From positions 1,550,001 to 1,614,000 of the forward strand of contig NZ_VFOX01000001.1 in the NCBI RefSeq assembly GCF_006716345.1: a stretch of DNA of 64,000 nucleotides, written 5' to 3'. Below are positions 57,736-64,000 of this stretch, in pieces (within the stretch, counting starts at the first letter, position 1; every line of letters begins with the position of its first letter). Source of the DNA: Microbacterium saperdae (lineage in GTDB: Bacteria > Actinomycetota > Actinomycetes > Actinomycetales > Microbacteriaceae). A program made the position numbers and the translations under genes. The notes under the pieces were generated by a model. That model made no database searches. It worked only from the letters and a program-made list of their open reading frames with translations, and had not been told where the DNA came from.

Positions 57736-57932
57736 GCCCTTTCCGACAGTTTCAAGGGCGCCGTTATTCCCTGGCGCATCCGCGTCTGCCCAGGCGCGAC
57801 CGCCTCGAGGAAAAAGGGGATCACAGCGCCAGGCGCGAGTGTTTTCAGCATAGCGGTGTGCCCATTCCGTCTGACGCTGTCTTACGTCGAGCGCCGCGCC
57901 CGCGCGGAGTTCGAGCGGCGAGCTCGGTGCCC

Positions 57933-57938
57933 TAGACT
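57933..57938 (+). promoter_or_regulatory. -10 hexamer TAGACT for ctaB
   Basis: TAGACT lies 12 bases before the ctaB ATG. Confidence 0.4.
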
Positions 57939-57950
57939 GGAAGGGCTGTC

Positions 57951-58892
57951 ATGACGCGTGTGGAGGAGGCGATCGAGATCTCGACGATGTCTGATCAGAC
58001 CGTGGGGACGCAGTCCTTCGGTCGTACGGTGAAGGCCTACGTCGCCCTCACGAAGCCGCGCGTCCTGGAACTCCTGCTGGTTTCGACCGTGCCGGTGATG
58101 TTCCTGGCCCAGGGCGGACTGCCCGACATGTGGTTGGTGCTCGCGACCGTCATCGGCGGCTCGCTGAGCGCCGGTTCTGCCGCAGCATTCAACATGTACC
58201 TCGATCGCGACATCGATGCGCACATGCACCGCACCGAGAACCGTCCGCTCGTCACGGGTGAGATCACTCCCCGCGGCGCGCTGATCTTCTCGTGGACTCT
58301 CGCCATCCTCTCGACGGTGTGGCTGCTGGCCACGACCAACTGGTTGACCGCGGCGCTCTCCGCGGGTGCGATCTTCTTCTACGTGGTCATCTACACGATG
58401 ATCCTCAAGCGTCGTACCGAGCAGAACATCGTCTGGGGCGGGATCGCCGGGTGCTTCCCCGTCCTCATCGGATGGTCCGCGGTCACGGGATCCCTCGACT
58501 GGCCGGCGTTCATCCTCTTCCTGCTGATCTTCCTCTGGACGCCGCCGCACTACTGGCCGCTGTCGATGAAGTACCGCGACGACTACGAGGACGTCGACGT
58601 CCCGATGCTGGGTGTCACCCGCAACGCCTCGCAGGTCGGTCTGCAGGTCATCCTCTACGCGTGGGCCACGGTGGCCTGCTCCCTGCTGCTGGTGCCGATC
58701 GCGAACATGGGACTGGTGTACACGGTCTCGGCGCTGGTCTTCGGCGGCTGGTTCATCTACGAATCCCACCGGCTCTACAACCAGGCGGTCCGCGGCACCG
58801 AGCCGCGTCCGATGCGCGTCTTCCACGCGTCGATCACCTACCTCACGCTGATCTTCGTGGCTGTCGCGGTCGACCCGCTGCTGCCGTTCTGA
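57951..58892 (+). CDS. ctaB: Protoheme IX farnesyltransferase (heme O synthase)
   Basis: 313 residues with about nine hydrophobic segments. L-T-K-P-R-V near residue 33, [12 protein letters not shown] (prenyl-diphosphate site) and R-T-E-N-R-P-L are UbiA/CtaB signatures, with a second acidic motif Y-E-D-V-D-V-P-M. It farnesylates heme b to heme O for cytochrome oxidase. ATG at 57951; an ATG 36 bases later is also possible. Divergent from tkt; ctaA lies 0.6 kb further on the opposite strand. Confidence 0.95.
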   Translation: MTRVEEAIEISTMSDQTVGTQSFGRTVKAYVALTKPRVLELLLVSTVPVMFLAQGGLPDMWLVLATVIGGSLSAGSAAAFNMYLDRDIDAHMHRTENRPLVTGEITPRGALIFSWTLAILSTVWLLATTNWLTAALSAGAIFFYVVIYTMILKRRTEQNIVWGGIAGCFPVLIGWSAVTGSLDWPAFILFLLIFLWTPPHYWPLSMKYRDDYEDVDVPMLGVTRNASQVGLQVILYAWATVACSLLLVPIANMGLVYTVSALVFGGWFIYESHRLYNQAVRGTEPRPMRVFHASITYLTLIFVAVAVDPLLPF

Positions 58893-58908
58893 CCTGATCG
58901 GACAACAC

Positions 58909-58945
58909 AGAAGGAGGGGCGCCGTCACACGGCGCCCCTCCTTCT
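58909..58945. terminator. Bidirectional intrinsic terminator after ctaB
   Basis: 17-bp perfect stem (AGAAGGAGGGGCGCCGT and its complement) with CAC loop, between ctaB and the convergent small membrane-protein gene. Confidence 0.85.
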
Positions 58946-58963
58946 GCGTTACAGCCTGTGCGC

Positions 58964-59377
58964 TCAGCGCGTGGGTGCCGTCTCCGGCTCCACGACGACG
59001 GCTTCCGGCTCGGAGTCCGCGTCGATGACCGGTGCGTCCGTCGTCACGGCGGGGGTCTCGTCGATCGTGCTGTCGGCCTCCGCGGTCCAGTCGATCGGCT
59101 CGACGACGACCGGCGCAGCGGTCGGGATGAGAGCTCGCACGGCGGTGAGAGCCACGGCGAGCAGGATGCCCAGCACGCCGGCGCCGAGCAGCGCGGCGCC
59201 CACGACGACCAGCGACTGGCCGACATAGACCTCGACACCGGTCGCGGTGCCGTCGGCCAGCGTGGTCGTCATCGTGCCGATCTGGCCGGAGATGATCCAC
59301 CCGCCCACGGCGGCAGATGCCGCGGACAGGACGAGGAGGAGCCAGAAGCCGATGCTGCGTGTCAGTGACTTGTTCAT
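58964..59377 (-). CDS. Small membrane protein of unknown function
   Basis: 137 residues from the ATG at 59377 (an ATG 12 bases upstream is open too): two hydrophobic segments (about 10-30 and 55-85) joined by a short outside loop with T-M-T-T-T-L-A-D-G-T, then a 50-residue Pro/Glu/Asp/Ala-rich tail. No family recognised. Convergent with ctaB and 83 bases after ctaA on the same strand, so it may be transcribed with ctaA (inference). No clear Shine-Dalgarno. Confidence 0.5.
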   Translation of the reverse strand: MNKSLTRSIGFWLLLVLSAASAAVGGWIISGQIGTMTTTLADGTATGVEVYVGQSLVVVGAALLGAGVLGILLAVALTAVRALIPTAAPVVVEPIDWTAEADSTIDETPAVTTDAPVIDADSEPEAVVVEPETAPTR

Positions 59378-59460
59378 GTCGACCACCATCGCCGATGCGC
59401 TGATGAGTCCGCGATGCGCCGCCTATGGATCGACTGTGCGCGGGCCGGGCCGGCGGCCGG

Positions 59461-60573
59461 TCAGTCCTTCGCGACGACGCGGCGCTTCAGATGCAGCACC
59501 ACCACGGTGTAGGTCGCTGCCGACAGTGAGGCGAGCACCATGTGGATGCCGACCAGGAGCGGCGGCAGCCCTTCCCTGGCCTGCCAGATGCCGACACCGA
59601 CCTGCACCAGGATCGCGAGCACCAGGACGAGGAGCCAGCGGCGCGGAGGAAGGCGCAGAGCCCAGGCCGAAACGGTGAGGGTGAGCACGAGCGCGGCCAG
59701 GATGTATCCGGGCCAGGAGTGCACGTGCGCGAGGATCGTCGCATCGAAGCCGTGGCGCAGCACATCCGCATCGCCCGAGTGCGGGCCAGAGCCCGTGGTG
59801 AGGACGCCGAAGATGATGGTCACGGCGAGAGCGAGGCCGGTGACGTGCGTGAGGATCGCGAACCACTTCGGTACCGCGCGCTCACGCGGACCCGGCGCCT
59901 CGTACAGCCGCACCAGGAAGGCGGCGGTGACGCACACCAGCAGCAACGACGAGGTGTAGTGGAAGCCGACGATGAACGGATTCAGGCCGGTCAGCACGGT
60001 GATGCCGCCGACGAGGGCCTGCGCCACCACGCCGATCAGCGTGATCCAGGCGAGCAGGACCAGGTCGCGACGCGCGGGGGTCGTGCGCACCGAGTGCACG
60101 GCCGCAGCGATGACCGCGAGCAGCAGCACGCCCAGGGCGATCGGGGAGGCCGGGATGTGCAGCGGCGCGGCGATCGCGAAGGCGACGGCGGCGGCGACGA
60201 TCCCGCCGAGCGCGAACCAGAGCGCGCGGATGAGCGAGCGCCGACCACTGATGGTGTGCAGTACCAGCAGCACGACGGCGAGGGCGATGATGCCGACGAC
60301 ACCCGTCATGAGGCGGTTTCCGAACTCGATGAGTCCGTGGATGCCCTGGACCTCGAGGATCGGGACGAGCGATTCCGGCGTGCAGAGCGGCCAGTCCGAG
60401 CATCCGAGACCGGACCCGGTGAGGCGCACGGCGCCGCCGGTTCCGATGATGATCGTCTCGCTGAGGAACGACAGCCACGCGAGAATGCGGAGCGCACGCC
60501 CCCACAGTGCGGGGCGAGGGGCCTCGATGGCTCGCCCCTCGGTGCTCGTGGCAGGGATCGTCGTCTCGGGCAT
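59461..60573 (-). CDS. ctaA: Heme A synthase
   Basis: 370 residues, eight hydrophobic segments in two related halves. The loop L-G-C-S-D-W-P-L-C has the paired cysteines of the CtaA/COX15 type I family; several His in spans (H-G-L-I-E-F, H-Y-T-S-S-L, H-S-W-P-G, H-M-V-L) fit heme ligands. It converts heme O to heme A. ATG at 60573 follows GGAGGA; a start 45 bases earlier has no family N-terminus. Divergent from the suf operon. Confidence 0.95.
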   Translation of the reverse strand: MPETTIPATSTEGRAIEAPRPALWGRALRILAWLSFLSETIIIGTGGAVRLTGSGLGCSDWPLCTPESLVPILEVQGIHGLIEFGNRLMTGVVGIIALAVVLLVLHTISGRRSLIRALWFALGGIVAAAVAFAIAAPLHIPASPIALGVLLLAVIAAAVHSVRTTPARRDLVLLAWITLIGVVAQALVGGITVLTGLNPFIVGFHYTSSLLLVCVTAAFLVRLYEAPGPRERAVPKWFAILTHVTGLALAVTIIFGVLTTGSGPHSGDADVLRHGFDATILAHVHSWPGYILAALVLTLTVSAWALRLPPRRWLLVLVLAILVQVGVGIWQAREGLPPLLVGIHMVLASLSAATYTVVVLHLKRRVVAKD

Positions 60574-60631
60574 TAGTCCTCCGGACCGCGGGTGGCATCG
60601 CGAGCACGGCCCGGCCACCAGGCGGAACCTG

Positions 60632-60637
60632 TAGAAT
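60632..60637 (+). promoter_or_regulatory. -10 hexamer TAGAAT for the suf operon
   Basis: TAGAAT about 170 bases before sufB. A 12-codon frame (60650-60688) follows directly and could be translated; a GC-rich hairpin lies later in the leader. Confidence 0.4.
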
Positions 60638-60733
60638 CGAATTGTTGTGATGAGCGCTTACCGCGCTGAAGCATCGTCAACAGTTTAGGCGCGATGGATG
60701 CGCTGGTGATGAGGGCCACCTACGGCACCCGCT

Positions 60734-60752
60734 CCCCGCCGATTCGGCGGGG
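60734..60752 (+). repeat. Hairpin in the sufB leader
   Basis: CCCCGCCG and CGGCGGGG around ATT, 53 bases before the sufB start; could influence sufB translation. Confidence 0.45.
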
Positions 60753-60805
60753 GATCCGGTGTGTCGGGGCGGATGACACCGTTGAGGCCCGATAAGGAGA
60801 GTGTG

Positions 60806-62224
60806 ATGTCGGATGTGCTGATCGACCGCCCAGAGCTGGAAAGCCTGGGGGTGTACGAATTCGGGTGGCACGACGCCGATGCTGCGGGCGCCATCGCGAA
60901 GCGAGGGATCTCCGAAGAGGTGGTCCGTGGCATCTCTGCACTCAAGAACGAACCCGAGTGGATGCTGAAGACGCGCCTGAAGGGCTATCAGCTCTTCGGC
61001 CGCAAACCCATGCCCACGTGGGGTGCCGATCTCAGCGAGATCGACTTCGACAACATCAAGTACTTCGTGCGCTCCACGGAGAAGCAGGCGCAGTCGTGGG
61101 AAGACCTTCCTGCGGAGATCCGTGAGACCTACGAGCGCCTCGGCATCCCCGAGGCCGAGCGTCAGCGCCTCGTGGCCGGCGTGGCTGCTCAGTACGAGTC
61201 CGAGGTCGTCTACCACCAGATCCGTGAGGACCTGGAGGAGCAGGGTGTCATCTTCATGGACACCGACACTGCTCTGCGCGAGCACCCTGAGATCTTCCAG
61301 GAGTACTTCGGCACCGTGATCCCGGCCGGCGACAACAAGTTCGCCGCGCTGAACACGGCCGTCTGGTCGGGCGGATCCTTCGTCTACGTCCCCAAGGGCG
61401 TGCACGTCGAGATCCCGCTGCAGGCGTACTTCCGTATCAACACCGAGAACATGGGTCAGTTCGAGCGGACCCTGATCATCGCCGACGAGGACAGCTACGT
61501 CCACTACATCGAGGGCTGCACGGCCCCGATCTACAAGTCGGACTCGCTGCACTCGGCCGTCGTAGAGATCATCGTGAAGAAGAACGCCCGCGTGCGCTAC
61601 ACGACGATCCAGAACTGGTCGAACAACGTCTACAACCTCGTCACCAAGCGTGCTGTCGCCCACGAGGGCGCCACGATGGAGTGGGTCGACGGCAACATCG
61701 GCTCCAAGGTGACCATGAAGTACCCGTCGATCTACCTGATGGGGGAGCACGCCAAGGGCGAGACCCTCTCGGTGGCCTTCGCCGGTCCTGGGCAGCACCA
61801 GGACGCCGGCGCGAAGATGATCCACATGGCGCCGTACACGCAGTCGTCGATCATCTCGAAGTCGATCGCCCGTGGCGGTGGACGCGCGGGTTACCGCGGC
61901 GAGGTGCGCGTCGACGCAGCGGCACACCACTCGGCGAACACCGTGCGTTGCGATGCGCTGCTGGTGGACACCAAGTCCCGCTCCGACACGTATCCGGCGA
62001 TCGACATCCGTGTCGACGACGTGCAGCTCGGCCACGAGGCCACGGTCTCGAAGGTCAGCGAAGAGCAGCTGTTCTACCTGCAGTCCCGCGGCATGCCCGA
62101 GGACGAGGCGATGGCGATGATCGTGCGCGGCTTCATCGAGCCGATCGCGCGTGAGCTGCCGATGGAGTACGCGATGGAGCTCAACAAGCTCATCGAAATG
62201 GGCATGGAAGGCAGTGTGGGATGA
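60806..62224 (+). CDS. sufB: Fe-S cluster assembly protein SufB
   Basis: 472 residues. E-W-M-L-K-T-R-L-K and the beta-helix core with [19 protein letters not shown] are SufB marks; the C-terminal [20 protein letters not shown] segment ends the fold, and a conserved Cys in E-G-C-T-A-P and V-R-C-D are present. SufB with SufC and SufD builds Fe-S clusters. ATG at 60806 follows AAGGAGA. First gene seen of sufB-sufD-Rieske-sufC; no sufR-type regulator gene lies directly upstream here. Confidence 0.97.
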   Translation: MSDVLIDRPELESLGVYEFGWHDADAAGAIAKRGISEEVVRGISALKNEPEWMLKTRLKGYQLFGRKPMPTWGADLSEIDFDNIKYFVRSTEKQAQSWEDLPAEIRETYERLGIPEAERQRLVAGVAAQYESEVVYHQIREDLEEQGVIFMDTDTALREHPEIFQEYFGTVIPAGDNKFAALNTAVWSGGSFVYVPKGVHVEIPLQAYFRINTENMGQFERTLIIADEDSYVHYIEGCTAPIYKSDSLHSAVVEIIVKKNARVRYTTIQNWSNNVYNLVTKRAVAHEGATMEWVDGNIGSKVTMKYPSIYLMGEHAKGETLSVAFAGPGQHQDAGAKMIHMAPYTQSSIISKSIARGGGRAGYRGEVRVDAAAHHSANTVRCDALLVDTKSRSDTYPAIDIRVDDVQLGHEATVSKVSEEQLFYLQSRGMPEDEAMAMIVRGFIEPIARELPMEYAMELNKLIEMGMEGSVG

Positions 62225-62259
62225 CCGTCCCTCTGACGATGAATGGAAGTGTCGGCTAG

Positions 62260-63465
62260 ATGACGGCCCAGACGACGACGCCGACGGCGTCGCACCTTAC
62301 GAGCGCCCACGTGGACCCGGCGGCCCAGGTGGCCAGCGCAGGCTTCGTGCCCGTGCAGACCCGCTCCGAGCGACCGCACTCCTTCGAGCCCTCCGAATTT
62401 GGCACGCCCACCGGGCGTGAGGTCAACTGGAAGCACACGCCGGTCGCGCAGCTCACCTCGCTGTTCGCGGTCGCCGAGCCCAACGACGGTGTGCGCTACG
62501 ACATCCAGTCGGGGGAGCAGTACTTCGCCGCGCCTCTCGCCGCCGGCACCGCCCCTCGTGGCGAGGTCTTCCTCGCCGAGGACATCACGGCCGCCGTGGC
62601 GTGGCAGGGTGCGACGGACGCGCTGCACATCCGCATCCCTCGCGAAGAAGAGGTCGCGGAGCCCGTCTTCCTCACGATCGAGGGACTCGGCGCCGACCGT
62701 CGCGCCGACGCCCACATCGTGATCGAGGCGCTCGAGCACAGCGTCGCCACGGTGGTGCTGCAGCACACCGGCAGCGTCCAGTACACGCAGAACCTCGAGA
62801 TCATCGCGCGACCCGGCTCGAAGCTCACCGTGATCAGCCTCCAGCAGTGGCAGGATGACGCGGTCCACACGTCGGCCCACCAGGCCCGTGTCGACGCCGA
62901 TGCGACTCTCAAGCACTTCGTGGTCAGCTTCGGCGGCGGTGTCGTGCGCGTGAACCCGAACGTCGAGCTCGCGGGTGCGGGTTCCGAGGGCTACCTCTAC
63001 GGCCTCTCCTACGCGGATGCCGGTCAGCACCTCGAGAGCCAGGTCTACCTGCACCACAAGGGCCCGCGCACCAAGGGCGACGTGCTCTACAAGGGAGCGC
63101 TGCAGGGACAGGGCGCGCACAGCGTCTGGATCGGCGACGTCCTCATCGGGCAGAACGCCACCGGCACCGATTCCTACGAGGCCAACCGCAACCTCGTGCT
63201 CACCGAAGGTGCGCGCGCCGACTCGATCCCCAACCTGGAGATCGAGACGGGCGACATCCTCGGCGCCGGCCACGCGAGCGCGACCGGTCGTTTCGACGAC
63301 GAGCAGCTGTTCTACCTGCAGGCCAGGGGCATCAGCGAAGAAGAGGCACGTCGCCTCGTCGTGCTCGGATTCCTCACCGACATCGTGCAGCGACTCGGCA
63401 TCCCGGCTCTGGAGACGGAGCTGCTCGACGCGATCGAGACCGAACTCGCGGCGGTGGATGCATGA
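62260..63465 (+). CDS. sufD: Fe-S cluster assembly protein SufD
   Basis: 401 residues, same beta-helix family as SufB. Marks: E-N-L... V-Q-Y-T-Q-N-L-E-I-I-A-R-P-G-S-K-L, H-H-K-G-P-R-T-K-G-D-V-L-Y-K-G, and the C-terminal G-R-F-D-D-E-Q-L-F-Y-L-Q-A-R-G-I. SufD pairs with SufB in the SufBC2D scaffold. Starts 35 bases after sufB; its stop overlaps the next gene by 4 bases. Confidence 0.95.
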   Translation: MTAQTTTPTASHLTSAHVDPAAQVASAGFVPVQTRSERPHSFEPSEFGTPTGREVNWKHTPVAQLTSLFAVAEPNDGVRYDIQSGEQYFAAPLAAGTAPRGEVFLAEDITAAVAWQGATDALHIRIPREEEVAEPVFLTIEGLGADRRADAHIVIEALEHSVATVVLQHTGSVQYTQNLEIIARPGSKLTVISLQQWQDDAVHTSAHQARVDADATLKHFVVSFGGGVVRVNPNVELAGAGSEGYLYGLSYADAGQHLESQVYLHHKGPRTKGDVLYKGALQGQGAHSVWIGDVLIGQNATGTDSYEANRNLVLTEGARADSIPNLEIETGDILGAGHASATGRFDDEQLFYLQARGISEEEARRLVVLGFLTDIVQRLGIPALETELLDAIETELAAVDA

Positions 63466-63788
63466 CCGCCGAGCGCGTCTGCGGTCTCTCCGAACTCGAG
63501 CAGGACACGCCTCTGCGTGTCGACCCGGGCGGAGTGGCGATCACCGTCATCAAGGATGGCGATGGCGTCGTGCACGCCATCGGCGACACCTGCACGCATG
63601 GAGAGATCTCCCTCTCCGAGGGCTTCGTCGAAGGTGACACGGTCGAGTGCTGGGCCCACGGCTCCGCGTTCTCGCTGATCACCGGCGTGCCCCAGAACCT
63701 CCCCGCTTATGAGCCCGTCCCGGTCTACGTCGTCGTGATCGACGGCGACGACGTGCTCATCGACCCGACCGTGATTAAGGAAGTCTGA
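63462..63788 (+). CDS. Rieske-type ferredoxin of the suf operon
   Basis: 108 residues. C-T-H-G-E (Cys44, His46) and C-W-A-H-G (Cys63, His66) are the two halves of a Rieske [2Fe-2S] site. Such proteins stand between sufD and sufC in most Actinobacteria and probably feed electrons to cluster assembly (inference). ATGA overlap with sufD and a 0-base gap to sufC show coupling. Confidence 0.92.
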   Translation: MTAERVCGLSELEQDTPLRVDPGGVAITVIKDGDGVVHAIGDTCTHGEISLSEGFVEGDTVECWAHGSAFSLITGVPQNLPAYEPVPVYVVVIDGDDVLIDPTVIKEV

Positions 63789-64000
63789 ATGTCTGTTCTC
63801 GAGATCCGCGACCTGTACGTGACGGTCGAGACCGAGTCGGGGACCACCCCGATCCTCAACGGAATCACCCTCACCATGAACACGGGTGAGACGCACGCGA
63901 TCATGGGCCCCAACGGCTCCGGCAAGTCGACGCTCGCGTACACGATCGCCGGCCACCCCAAGTACACCGTGACGAGCGGTTCGATCACCTTCGACGGCGC
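63789..64000 (+). CDS. sufC: Fe-S cluster assembly ATPase SufC (5' part, runs off the window)
   Basis: Only the first 70 residues are visible. Walker [10 protein letters not shown] (40-48) after L-E-I-R-D-L-Y-V; the [12 protein letters not shown] strand and Y-T-V-T-S-G-S-I are as in SufC. SufC is the ATPase that drives SufBCD. The ATG directly follows the Rieske stop. Confidence 0.95.
   Translation, partial: MSVLEIRDLYVTVETESGTTPILNGITLTMNTGETHAIMGPNGSGKSTLAYTIAGHPKYTVTSGSITFDG

Overview
The window is a GC-rich actinobacterial chromosome segment, most likely from Microbacterium or a close Microbacteriaceae relative. The evidence is gene content and order: comEC-holA-rpsT-lepA-hemW-hrcA-dnaJ-rsmE-phoH-ybeY-CBS protein-era; recO-uppS; dusB-dgt-dnaG; tkt-tal-pgi-zwf-opcA-pgl with the actinobacterial OpcA; and sufB-sufD-Rieske-sufC. 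Many genes also have a TAnnnT -10 hexamer only 6-9 bases before the start codon, the actinobacterial leaderless style. I see no phage, transposase, rRNA or CRISPR.

Layout. 1-1.6 kb: end of comEC, holA, rpsT. 1.8-5.1 kb: a GH1 beta-glucosidase translationally coupled to an MFS exporter/importer, then an alpha/beta hydrolase. 5.2-11 kb (minus strand): a complete peptide-type ABC importer (two permeases, one fused double ATPase, a lipoprotein binding protein). 11.2-15.5 kb: lepA, two DUF1990-type proteins, hemW. 15.5-22 kb: a carbohydrate island (GPH symporter, GH78 alpha-L-rhamnosidase, carboxylesterase) divergent from a PucR-type regulator. 22-29.1 kb: heat-shock and ribosome/RNA maintenance cluster, opened by a CIRCE operator. 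29.2-32.8 kb: the most unusual block, two paralogous sigma-70-type factors, each coupled to a paralogous single-span membrane protein, around a small secreted I36-like protein. 33-36.8 kb: quinone-oxidoreductase-like enzyme, a lipoprotein, and leuA behind a Leu-rich leader peptide and an 11-bp inverted repeat. 36.8-41.7 kb: TRIC-type channel, recO, uppS, P-loop protein, a GIY-YIG protein bracketed by palindromic repeats, a DsbA-like oxidoreductase and glutathione peroxidase. 41.7-47.2 kb: dusB, dgt, dnaG, an orphan ABC ATPase, tRNA-Asn. 47.2-49.6 kb: septum-formation-type lipoprotein, def, DMT transporter. 49.6-57.7 kb (minus): the pentose phosphate operon. 58-60.6 kb: ctaB and ctaA (heme O/A synthesis) around a small membrane protein. 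60.8-64 kb: the suf Fe-S assembly operon, running off the end within sufC.

How it fits together. Most of the window is housekeeping: DNA replication (holA, dnaG, dgt), translation and tRNA/rRNA modification, central carbon flux and NADPH supply, heme A and Fe-S biogenesis. The accessory parts are the two glycoside-utilisation clusters, the peptide importer, and the paired sigma/membrane-protein module, which is the best candidate here for an uncharacterised regulatory system. Functions are assigned by recognising protein families by eye; no searches were run.
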